A DNA stretch of 64,000 bases from Opitutaceae bacterium. GTDB lineage: Bacteria > Verrucomicrobiota > Verrucomicrobiia > Opitutales > Opitutaceae. Made by a program: the position numbers and the translations under genes. Of this stretch, positions 54,080 to 62,705 are shown piece after piece; position 1 is the first letter of the stretch, and every line of letters starts with the position of its first letter. The stretch spans positions 18,477 to 82,476 of the forward strand of contig JANQKV010000058.1 of NCBI GenBank assembly GCA_028280945.1. Reading direction: 5' to 3'. Under the pieces are notes generated by a model, which was not told the DNA's origin, ran no database searches, and was given only the letters and a program-made list of their open reading frames with translations.

Positions 54080-55213
54080 TCACGTTAGGGTCACGGACTT
54101 GGCGAGTTCGAGCACGGTTTTGGCGGTTTTTGTCCAACTGAAATCGGCGGCCCGGCGGAGACCGGCTTCGACCAACCGCCTGCGCAATGCGTCATCCTGC
54201 TCGAGGCCAAGCATGGCGTCGGTCCAAGCGTCCGGTTTGTCGGGAGGGCAGGTCAACCCGGCTCCGCCCAATACCTCGGGCAAACTGCCGCGATTGCTGC
54301 CGATAGCCGGCAGGCCTTGGCTGAATGCCTCCAGCACGGGCAAACCGAATCCCTCGTGCCAGCTGGGTTGCAAAAGGGCGAAGGCGTTGTGATAGAGGCC
54401 CAACAGATCCCGGTCGTCGACATAGCCTTCATATTTCACCGGCAAACCTTTGCTTTTGAGCTCGGAGATGTGGTGATGAGTTGCCTCGGAGTGCCAACCC
54501 CGGCCTCCGACGATGACCAACGGTCGCCGCAGATTGGATCGTGTGTGGTAGTTTTCGTAGGCCACCAAGGCGCACTTGTGGTTCTTTCGTGGTTCAACGG
54601 AGCCCACCATCAACCAGGGGGCTGTTTCGCTGCGGTCCGCTACCTTGGCCACGGTTGGCCAACGGCTCGCGCCTCCGGCGATCACGTGGGGTCGACCCGA
54701 AGATTTCAACCAGTCAGGGAAGAATTGTTCGAAGTCCGCGCGTGTTGCTTCGCTGACAAAGACAAATCCCGCCGCCCGGACGATGGCCTGTCCCAGCTCG
54801 CGCTGGCAAACCACTCGGGTGGCATCGGTGGCGAAATCAGGGTGAGTCCAGAAAACCATATCGTGGACGACATAGAGCAGCTTGGCCTGACCGACCCGGG
54901 GGGCGTGAAAACTTGAGGCAACCACGACATCCGGTTCGCCCGGCAGGGGGGCTCGCCCGGCCTCGATCTCCCGCCAGCGCGCGCGCGCGGGAACGGGCAA
55001 CTCCAGACGCAGTGGCATCTCGACATCTTGTCCGGTCAGGTAAGTGCCATGACCAGGCTCGCCATTGATCCAGTCTCCAAATTGGTGATACAGGACAAAC
55101 TGGTGGCCCTCGGGGCGCGCCACGTTCACCAACGCGCGAGCCAAGGCATCCGCATACCAGGCGCAGCCCGTTCGCTCTGCCGCAGTTTGTGCCACGTCGA
55201 TCCCGATTTTCAT
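54080..55213 (-). CDS. Glycosyltransferase family 4
   Basis: This 377-residue GT-B enzyme starts MKIGIDVAQTAAERTGCAWYADALA, has VGSVEPRKNH as the interdomain signature and EGFGLPVLEAFSQGLP as the donor site. It resembles mannosyl- or rhamnosyltransferases of exopolysaccharide loci. Its ATG overlaps the end of the fused GT2-GT4 gene at 55210 by four bases (ATGA), so the two are translationally coupled. Confidence 0.9.
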   Translation of the reverse strand: MKIGIDVAQTAAERTGCAWYADALARALVNVARPEGHQFVLYHQFGDWINGEPGHGTYLTGQDVEMPLRLELPVPARARWREIEAGRAPLPGEPDVVVASSFHAPRVGQAKLLYVVHDMVFWTHPDFATDATRVVCQRELGQAIVRAAGFVFVSEATRADFEQFFPDWLKSSGRPHVIAGGASRWPTVAKVADRSETAPWLMVGSVEPRKNHKCALVAYENYHTRSNLRRPLVIVGGRGWHSEATHHHISELKSKGLPVKYEGYVDDRDLLGLYHNAFALLQPSWHEGFGLPVLEAFSQGLPAIGSNRGSLPEVLGGAGLTCPPDKPDAWTDAMLGLEQDDALRRRLVEAGLRRAADFSWTKTAKTVLELAKSVTLT

Positions 55214-57228
55214 GGTACCTGCCTCCGTCCCGCCGCGTGCAGAAAGTGATTCAACTTGGACGCTTCGAGGTGCAGTGAAAACCGTTTCACTTGCTCCTTC
55301 CCCTGGGCAATAAGCTCATCCCGTAAACTGGGGGTCTGGGCTACCTTGGCGAGAGTATCGGCGATGTGGCGAGGATCCCGGGGGTCGATCCACGCGCAGG
55401 CATCCCCGCCCACCTCCGGTAAGACCGAGGCATGGGCTGCGATTACTGGCAAACCTGCCTCGAATGCCTCCACGAGCGGAATACCAAATCCTTCGTGCAA
55501 TGAGGGAAAGACCAGGGCGCCGGCTCGTTGCCAAACGGTGCGAAAAGCATCGTTGGGAAGATGACCGGCAAAGTGCACGTGTTCGCTGAGACCGAGCGCA
55601 TCGCGTTGTTCGATCAGAAGATTCATTCGATCATCGGCATGCCCGGTCAGGAGCAATGGCCAGGGGGTGCCTTCGACTTGATGCACGTAGCGAAAGTAGG
55701 CGGCCAGAAGCACTTCGTGGTTTTTGTGCGGCCAAAAATTAGCGGGATAGAAGAAGAAGGGCGATGGAGGTATGCCGGCAGGGTCGTCGGTCGCGTCGGA
55801 TTCGTCAGTGAGCGACTTTTGCACTGCCGCGTAGGTGTGGAAACACCGGGTTGGATGCACGCCGAAATGGTGGGACAGGCGTTCGATGCCATGATTGGCC
55901 AGTGTCTGGATCCAGTCAGCCTCGGCAATTATGCGCTTAAAATTATCCTCGCGAAAATTCACCTCCTCAATCGGCAGGGCCGCGGGGAGATCGCGGTGCA
56001 ACGCATCGACCAACAGGGCAACCTGCGGCAAATCAGGTTGAGCAAATGCGGACGTGCCGAACGGGCAGTAGAGCACCTCGGCAGGATAGGAGCGGGCAAG
56101 CTCCTCTGGGTTCATGTGCTTGATTTCGTTTCCTTGGGTGGTCTGCCAAGTCCCATCAACTCGAGCAGCGATCACATCCGCATCGGACAGAAATTTGAGC
56201 TCCTCAATGAGGGCCTGTTGGATCAGCACGATGAAGCGGAGAGGCTCCCAGCGAAGAGCTGCCATTTCTTTTAGCAGGCCGTAGACCAATGGCTTGATTC
56301 CTCCGTTCGCGCCACCCGGCTCCATTCGCAACAGGTCGACCCAAACAACCACGGGTTCGCGCTTCCGCGCGTTGGTGGCTTCCCGATTTTGTCGAATTTG
56401 TGTCCGGGCGTTTTGGATGACCGGAGATTCTCGAGCGGAGTCTGTTTGTGCCCGCTCGAAGCGAAAAATCTCAGCCAGACGCTTGTCCTCCGCAACTTCG
56501 AGGGCGGCAGACCGGGGCCCCCAGCGTTCCAAAAACTTCCGGGCGTTGCGGTATTCGAATCGTCCCCGTCCCTCGCTGGCCGAGACCGCGTGTTTTACCA
56601 CGCTTCTATTGGCGATCATGATCTGCCAGCCAGCTTCCCGGGCTCGCAGACAGAGATCCACGTCCTCAAATCCGTTGCGATAGCGATCGTCCAGTCCACC
56701 CGTGCGATTGAACCATGCTCGATTTACCAGACAGCAGGCTGCAGTGACCGCCACGGCGGATTGTGCGTCGGGGCGCGCCTTGAGTTGATTCAGGGGCGGC
56801 CGAACATGCACGGGATAGCCTCGGTCGACGAACTTGATCCCCGCGTGGTCAACCTCACCGGAATCGGCATACAGCTGCACGTTTCCGATTACTCCGGCCC
56901 GAGGGTGTTGGTCGGCCACGGAGAGCATTTCCGCTACGGCTCCGGCAGCCAGTTCAACGTCATTGTTAAGCAGACAAAGCCAAGTTGCCTGAGCGACCCG
57001 GGCACCCGAATTTGTCGCCCGGGCGAATCCACTATTCTTTTCCAGAGTCACCACGCGGATAGCCGGATCCAAGTCCTGCAAGAATGAACGGGTGGCTTCA
57101 TCGCTGCCATCGTCCACCAGTATCACTTCGTGATCCACTTGTTCGCCGACGTGCTGCTCTATCGAGCGCAGGCAGGCGCGCGTATGGTCGACCTGATTGT
57201 AGACGGGAATGACGAAGGAAACCTGCAC
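55210..57228 (-). CDS. Fused GT2-GT4 glycosyltransferase
   Basis: This 672-residue protein has an N-terminal GT2 domain (about 1-230; SFVIPVYNQVDHT, NNDVE, FEDVDLCLRAREAGW) and a C-terminal GT4 domain (about 295-672; VVVWVDLLRMEPGGANGG start, EGFGIPLVEAFEAGLP donor site). It has the same architecture as the 860-residue protein at 39310 but without its central region. A four-base overlap couples it to the GT4 gene. It could transfer two successive sugars. Confidence 0.9.
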   Translation of the reverse strand: MQVSFVIPVYNQVDHTRACLRSIEQHVGEQVDHEVILVDDGSDEATRSFLQDLDPAIRVVTLEKNSGFARATNSGARVAQATWLCLLNNDVELAAGAVAEMLSVADQHPRAGVIGNVQLYADSGEVDHAGIKFVDRGYPVHVRPPLNQLKARPDAQSAVAVTAACCLVNRAWFNRTGGLDDRYRNGFEDVDLCLRAREAGWQIMIANRSVVKHAVSASEGRGRFEYRNARKFLERWGPRSAALEVAEDKRLAEIFRFERAQTDSARESPVIQNARTQIRQNREATNARKREPVVVWVDLLRMEPGGANGGIKPLVYGLLKEMAALRWEPLRFIVLIQQALIEELKFLSDADVIAARVDGTWQTTQGNEIKHMNPEELARSYPAEVLYCPFGTSAFAQPDLPQVALLVDALHRDLPAALPIEEVNFREDNFKRIIAEADWIQTLANHGIERLSHHFGVHPTRCFHTYAAVQKSLTDESDATDDPAGIPPSPFFFYPANFWPHKNHEVLLAAYFRYVHQVEGTPWPLLLTGHADDRMNLLIEQRDALGLSEHVHFAGHLPNDAFRTVWQRAGALVFPSLHEGFGIPLVEAFEAGLPVIAAHASVLPEVGGDACAWIDPRDPRHIADTLAKVAQTPSLRDELIAQGKEQVKRFSLHLEASKLNHFLHAAGRRQVP

Positions 57229-57252
57229 GCGGCGGAAGGGAAAGATGTGGGC

Positions 57253-59322
57253 TTATTCGATGCGGAGCTCACCGATGGCCGACCAATCGTAGCCGAGATT
57301 GTGATCGGGCCCGGCGTCGATCCAGAGTTCGAGTTCGGTGTGGGCGGGAAGGTCTACCTCAACTTGCAATAACTGCCGATGCATCGGGTTTTGCAGGGGT
57401 TGAACGAGATCGCCCCACAACTCGCGTTGTTTCCCATCAGCTCCGCGGCCAAATAACCGGAAGCGTACGCCGTCGGTTTCGTGTTGGTTCTGCCAGATTT
57501 CAGGTCGCAAGCCGTAGGAAAAATGGATCGTGCGATCGCGGGAGAGGGCACCAAAGCGCAAACCCCCGGGCGGATGAATATGGAGAATGGATTGATCAAA
57601 TGCCGGTAGCCGCGCGGGCGGAAACTGGGTAAACAGTGCGTCCGGGAGTGGTTGGCACACGTCGAACAATGCCCCTTGGGTGGCGTAGTCTATGGGTTGC
57701 CAATCGGCTTTGATGAATTCCACCCGTGATTCCCCTGGTCCCATCCGGTTGGGGCGTGCGGACAGGATTCGGCCCGCGGTCCTCGCTTCGGAGATGAACG
57801 ACTTCGTGCTCTCGACGGCTTGGGGCCGAAGGTAGATGTCAGCCTGGGGTGTGGAGGCGGTGGCAGTTTCCACCAACCCTAACTCAGCGCACCGATGTCG
57901 CACAAACTCCATATCTCCGGCTACGGATTCCATCGCGACCAAAACGGTATAGTCATGCGGTGCCAGGCCTTGGCGGGAGGCTTTCCAAGCGTCTTCGTCG
58001 GTCTCGTAGGTTTCGCGCACAAAGGTGACCGGCCGGTCAATCGCCCAAGTAAGGAGGGGGCTCCATTCCGAACCGAAGATCACAACATGATCCTCCGGTT
58101 GAGTGATCTCATTGAGGAGTAAACCCAATGCCGGCAACGGCCGATCCCGCACCTGGCCACGCCCCAGCCCGTCCCGGTAGGCGTCCCACTGCGTGGCACC
58201 AATGCCCAGAGCAACCAGCACTACGGCAACGCGGCGACCCGGGTTTGTGCCAAACTTCTGCCAAATCACGCCAAGGGAAATGCCCACCACAGCCACCGCT
58301 GCCGGAACAACCGCCATAAAGTAATAGTTGTGGACGTAGTAAAGGTTCGCAAATGCCAGGGGACCGGTGGCTACTGCCACGGTGCCGAGCGCCAGAGCCA
58401 GGCGTTGACAGGCATTGCCGAAGCCCCAACCGGCAATCACCAAGCCGAACCACCAAAAGGGCATGACTTGCTGAAAATGTGACCAAGTCTGCTGCCACCA
58501 CATCGGGTCAAATCGCTGCTCCCATGTGCCCCAGTTCCACGATTGGAGATTCGTTGAGGTGAGAAACTCGGCATAGGGATGTGCCGCTTTGGCCGCGTCG
58601 GCGTAATGGGTCCAGGCAAAGGCTGCCACCACACCGGGCAGTGTGGCGATCGCGGCCCGAACCGGTATGGATCGACCTCTGTGGCGCCATAACCAGACCG
58701 TTACAGTTGCGCCGACCGGAAGCAGCACAGCGAAACTCGTGGCCTTGGTGACAGCAGCTAGCACCCCGATGCTCAACGCCACCGCGAGCCAACGCACCTC
58801 AAGTTCATCCGCCACCATCGTTTTGAGAAATGCGGCCAGCCACCACATGGCCATCGCGGCCGCCCATGATTCGATCAAAACCGATCGCGAAAACAACATC
58901 CACAAAGGAGATGTGAGCAGGAGCGCGACGGAGAAGCTTCTTCCTGTGAAGTCCAAACCGACAAATCCGAGCACGATCCAAAGCGCAGGAATCAACACCA
59001 GGGTGCCAAGTATCCCAGCCAGTCGACCTGCGGCGACGATGTCTCCGCCGGTCAGGTGCGCCAAAGAGGCCGTCAGGATCTGGTAGAACGGAAACTCCAT
59101 CGGCACGTTCCACGGCGGGCCCAGGCCGTTGAACGGGGTGAGTGGATCCAGCCCGTTTTCATAAATGAGCTCGGCGGTAATCGCAGTCTGAGCCTGCCGG
59201 GTGCTGTGTGCATCCGTGATCTCATTATTCCAGCCCCGTTGGGCGGCCCAAAAATATACGACCAAGACTGTCGTCATGAGCAGCCAGCCCAGCCATTGGG
59301 ATCGCGGAGGAAGTGAAATCAT
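57253..59322 (-). CDS. GT39-like polytopic membrane protein with C-terminal beta module
   Basis: This 689-residue protein has about eleven membrane helices (to about residue 410) and a long periplasmic part. The first loop carries EITDAHSTRQAQTA, an acidic-plus-Arg motif placed like the catalytic loop of GT-C dolichyl/undecaprenyl-phosphate sugar transferases. The last 150 residues, ending GYDWSAIGEL, share a pattern with the end of the protein at 62706 (TDG, RxL, PL, GYDW/GWDW). It overlaps the upstream gene by four bases (ATGA). It probably transfers a sugar from a polyprenyl carrier in the periplasm. Confidence 0.75.
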   Translation of the reverse strand: MISLPPRSQWLGWLLMTTVLVVYFWAAQRGWNNEITDAHSTRQAQTAITAELIYENGLDPLTPFNGLGPPWNVPMEFPFYQILTASLAHLTGGDIVAAGRLAGILGTLVLIPALWIVLGFVGLDFTGRSFSVALLLTSPLWMLFSRSVLIESWAAAMAMWWLAAFLKTMVADELEVRWLAVALSIGVLAAVTKATSFAVLLPVGATVTVWLWRHRGRSIPVRAAIATLPGVVAAFAWTHYADAAKAAHPYAEFLTSTNLQSWNWGTWEQRFDPMWWQQTWSHFQQVMPFWWFGLVIAGWGFGNACQRLALALGTVAVATGPLAFANLYYVHNYYFMAVVPAAVAVVGISLGVIWQKFGTNPGRRVAVVLVALGIGATQWDAYRDGLGRGQVRDRPLPALGLLLNEITQPEDHVVIFGSEWSPLLTWAIDRPVTFVRETYETDEDAWKASRQGLAPHDYTVLVAMESVAGDMEFVRHRCAELGLVETATASTPQADIYLRPQAVESTKSFISEARTAGRILSARPNRMGPGESRVEFIKADWQPIDYATQGALFDVCQPLPDALFTQFPPARLPAFDQSILHIHPPGGLRFGALSRDRTIHFSYGLRPEIWQNQHETDGVRFRLFGRGADGKQRELWGDLVQPLQNPMHRQLLQVEVDLPAHTELELWIDAGPDHNLGYDWSAIGELRIE

Positions 59323-61514
59323 GAGTCGGAGGTATTGAAGGGGTTATGGATCCAAGCGAGCCATGGAGCCAACACCCAACACACCATCATGAGAGGGGCG
59401 GCGGGCCCCAGATATGAACCGATCAGCGCGGTGAAGGCGGAGGCTTGGATCAGGGCGACGACCAACGCCAACGCTACAACTCCTCCCCAAAATGCCAAAA
59501 GCGCAGCGAGGGCGTATCGGGCGCTGACTTGACGGAAGGATCTCACCGCCAGCCATCCGGTGGCCACCAGCGCGAGAGCGGTCAATGGCCAGCCCATCCA
59601 CGCGTAGACCTGATAGATCATCAATCGCATTTTTACATCCACTGCGGCTGAGCTGATTTCGTGGACGGGTTTGGCGTGGAAAAACTCCGCCATTTTATTG
59701 ATCTCGTCCTTGTCCCCACGCGAAGGGCCGCCATGGGCCTTGAAGTCATCCGAGCGCGCCACCAAGTCGATGGCTCGAAACCAAGCGCGAACGGCCGGGG
59801 CGTTGAAGCTGGGATCCCAAATCGGGAAAAAACCATGACGGGGAGAGGAGCCAGGAAGCCGCCCTTCCTCGACGGCTGTATTCACCTCATCCGCCACGTC
59901 TTGCCAGAACCGTTCGGCGGTTGGGGCATCAGCGTAAACCCCTGCTTTGTGGGCGGCTTCTCTGATTGCCCAGGAAAACCAACCATGTCGTATTTCCTCG
60001 CCGGCCCGCGCATGAGGATACCGTTTCCAGCCGGCTCCTCGCCACTTCGGCAACATCTCGTTTTCGATCCGGGATTTGAGCTGGGCAAAGGTTGGGCTCA
60101 CTTCGTAGATCAACTCCCGGGTAGCTCGGGTGGTGGGAACGCCGGGTATCGGGTCGGGATTTGTCACTCGAGTGAGGGCCCCATAGGCTGCCGGAAACGA
60201 GCCCTCCATAACGTCCACTCCGATCCATACTCCGTAGTGATGGTGGTTGACGGCTCGCAGTAAATTCTGGCCGCCCAAAAACAGGATGGCGGGAAGCACC
60301 CAAACCGTGCCAAGAAACCGGAAACGCTCGACCCGTTCTCGCGCTTGCCATCCATGCAGAGTCGCGACGCCGAGCAGCAGCAAAACGGATGGGACGGCCC
60401 ATACGCCTTCTTCACGCGAGAACCAAAAGCACACCCCGGCCACCGCGGTGAGCGTTGCCCAACCGACAAGATGCTTTGGCAAATAGCGGGCGCGCGCCAC
60501 CAATCCTGTCAGGCCGGCAAACATGAACAACGTCAGCGCGGGGTGGATGCCGCTTCGCAGGACCCTTCCCATCAACTCGGCGGACATGGAATGAGGATCA
60601 AAAAGCAATACCGTAAAAAGACCGATGCGCCAGCCCGCCCGGCGAAACCAGGGGCTTACAGCCCAAATGAAAACCAAACAGGCAATGCTGTGGAATATCA
60701 GCTGATTAAGTTGCAGCGGCAGTCCGGATGCGGCCGACAGGGCGAGAAACATCGAGTAGGTTGGTCCCTTGGCCAGAGTCAGCTCATCGAATTCCCCCAA
60801 CCATTCTCCGGCATGGATCGATTGCGCCTGATTCATGAACAGTCGGTCGTCATGCTTCAGATGCATCATGAACGTTTGACCGAGACCTTGGGCTAAAAGC
60901 ACCTTGATCACGATCAAGGTGATCATGAAAGCCAGTTGGGCTCCGGGACGGCGCCAGTGCCCGCGAAGAGCTGTTGCTACGAAAAACAGAAATGCGGCTG
61001 CGGAAGCGAGGATAGTGCCCATGAAGAGCGGGCTGAATGAACTGACGTAGTCGGTGGTCAGCACAATGCGCTCAAGGGTCATCGGGGTGTTCAGTCCGTC
61101 GGGAAAATCAATGCGAGCGATCCGGCTGCCCTCCATGGTCCACACCAACGCGTGTCCGGTTTTGGTTGCTTCAGCCTCGGCGGTCACCACCCAATCCTGA
61201 TTCAGGACCAGCGTCCTCAGGTGTGCGGGGGAGGGGTAGACATACCAGCCACCGGGTTGGGCGGCCCCGGCAAATTCCATGCGCAATTCGCGCAGGGGAA
61301 TGGAATGAGCCGGGAGTTCAAGGTAGCCAAATGGATCGGGGGCGGTGACCTCAAAAATGCCGGTAGTGGGATCGTAGGTGAGATTCTTGATCTCGGAAAA
61401 GGCAACCCTTGTCGGGTCAATCACGGTGTAGGCCTGCCGGTAGCGCAGACCGCCCATGACCCCCGCTGCCAGGAGCAGTAACAGGATCCAGATAATGGAT
61501 ACACGGACCGACAT
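59319..61514 (-). CDS. Polytopic membrane protein with periplasmic beta domain
   Basis: This 731-residue protein has an N-terminal membrane helix (about 6-25), a beta-rich domain (about 35-160), then about ten membrane helices with a soluble segment near 400-560 and a final helical pair. I know no catalytic motif in it; LTLAKGPTYSMFLALSAASGLP in the middle resembles GT-C-type glycan membrane proteins. I chose the ATG at 61514 because it overlaps the upstream GT2 stop by one base (TGATG); a longer frame adds 48 unconserved residues. It is coupled to the next gene by a four-base overlap. Confidence 0.7.
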   Translation of the reverse strand: MSVRVSIIWILLLLLAAGVMGGLRYRQAYTVIDPTRVAFSEIKNLTYDPTTGIFEVTAPDPFGYLELPAHSIPLRELRMEFAGAAQPGGWYVYPSPAHLRTLVLNQDWVVTAEAEATKTGHALVWTMEGSRIARIDFPDGLNTPMTLERIVLTTDYVSSFSPLFMGTILASAAAFLFFVATALRGHWRRPGAQLAFMITLIVIKVLLAQGLGQTFMMHLKHDDRLFMNQAQSIHAGEWLGEFDELTLAKGPTYSMFLALSAASGLPLQLNQLIFHSIACLVFIWAVSPWFRRAGWRIGLFTVLLFDPHSMSAELMGRVLRSGIHPALTLFMFAGLTGLVARARYLPKHLVGWATLTAVAGVCFWFSREEGVWAVPSVLLLLGVATLHGWQARERVERFRFLGTVWVLPAILFLGGQNLLRAVNHHHYGVWIGVDVMEGSFPAAYGALTRVTNPDPIPGVPTTRATRELIYEVSPTFAQLKSRIENEMLPKWRGAGWKRYPHARAGEEIRHGWFSWAIREAAHKAGVYADAPTAERFWQDVADEVNTAVEEGRLPGSSPRHGFFPIWDPSFNAPAVRAWFRAIDLVARSDDFKAHGGPSRGDKDEINKMAEFFHAKPVHEISSAAVDVKMRLMIYQVYAWMGWPLTALALVATGWLAVRSFRQVSARYALAALLAFWGGVVALALVVALIQASAFTALIGSYLGPAAPLMMVCWVLAPWLAWIHNPFNTSDS

Positions 61515-62701
61515 CAGCGCCGTAGCCGCAATCTGATCATATCGACAAAAAATCCTGCCAGCATGAGTTGAAGTGACAACACCAGGCAGGTCACTCCTGG
61601 CACCACCCACCGCAGAATGCGGGAGGGAGACAGGCCGCCAAACGAGGTTTGTTGCCACTGTAATACTGCTTCAATCGACAGTCCGAGTCCGAGTGCCGCC
61701 AAGGCCACCGCACCCACAATGCCGCGTTCCAGGGAGAACCAAGGGAAAGGTGGTCCGGCGTGTTGTTGGTGGGGAGGTGCGAGGCCCGCTTCATACACAA
61801 ATACCTTGGATATGACGGCGAAGGCCACGGCTTGGAACCCGCAGAGGATGGCGGCGCCTGCGTAGAGCAGGGTATGCACATCAAAGGTCACCGGTCCAAC
61901 GGGCAGGGGACCTCGCAACAAAAGGCCAAACCCCATCAAGCCAGCCCCGAGCAACAACAAACCAGGCAGCATGAACAGCCACCGCGGACTGAAGAGCAGC
62001 ATGAAGCGCAGGTGGCGCCATCCGTCGCGCCAAGGGCGCAAATGAGGTGGGCGATCCCGTCCATCCGGGCGCAGGGAAACCGGGGTTTCGGCCATGGACA
62101 GACCGGAGAGTGCGGCCTTGATGACCATTTCAGAGGCGAACTCCATGCCACCGGTGCGCAGGTCGAGTCCGACAAGGGCGGTTCGAGATCCTCCCCTCAG
62201 TCCACAATGAAAATCTCGCGTTGGAATCCCGAACAACAAGCGACCGAGATAACTCAGCACCGGGTTACCGATATACCGATTTTTCCATGGCATCGCGCCT
62301 GGCTGAATGCCGCCGGCGAAGCGATTGCCCATCACCAGTTCAGTGCCTTGGCGCATCTTTTCCAGCATCGGACCGGACTCCCGGAAATCGTAGCTGCCAT
62401 CGGCATCGGCCATGATCACAAAGCGTCCCCGTGCGGCTTGAATGCCCGCGTTGAGAGCGTGACCATAACCGCGTTGTTCTACGGGCACGACTCGCGCGCC
62501 GGCTGCTTCGGCGATTTCCTGGGAGCCGTCGGTGCTGCCATTGTCGGCGATGAGAATTTCTCCTTCGACACCGAGTTTGCTCAGGGCCTCCTGGGCCTCG
62601 CGCAGGCAGCCCGGCAAGGTCAAAGCTTCGTTCAGGCACGGCATCAGCAAGGTGAGTTCCACTGCCGGTTCTGCTGGTGTTGCCAAATCTGTCATCGACA
62701 T
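61514..62701 (-). CDS. GT2 polyprenyl-phosphate glycosyltransferase with four membrane helices
   Basis: This 395-residue protein has an N-terminal GT2 domain (about 15-235; LLMPCLNEALTLPG, ADADGSYDF metal site, GNRFAGG) and a C-terminal region with about four membrane helices. That is the layout of GtrB-like and ArnC-like transferases, which load a sugar onto undecaprenyl phosphate in the cytoplasm. It follows the partial gene at the right edge by four bases and precedes a polytopic membrane protein, consistent with a carrier-linked sugar being made, flipped and used by the GT-C-like proteins. Confidence 0.88.
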   Translation of the reverse strand: MSMTDLATPAEPAVELTLLMPCLNEALTLPGCLREAQEALSKLGVEGEILIADNGSTDGSQEIAEAAGARVVPVEQRGYGHALNAGIQAARGRFVIMADADGSYDFRESGPMLEKMRQGTELVMGNRFAGGIQPGAMPWKNRYIGNPVLSYLGRLLFGIPTRDFHCGLRGGSRTALVGLDLRTGGMEFASEMVIKAALSGLSMAETPVSLRPDGRDRPPHLRPWRDGWRHLRFMLLFSPRWLFMLPGLLLLGAGLMGFGLLLRGPLPVGPVTFDVHTLLYAGAAILCGFQAVAFAVISKVFVYEAGLAPPHQQHAGPPFPWFSLERGIVGAVALAALGLGLSIEAVLQWQQTSFGGLSPSRILRWVVPGVTCLVLSLQLMLAGFFVDMIRLRLRR

Positions 62702-62705
62702 GGTC

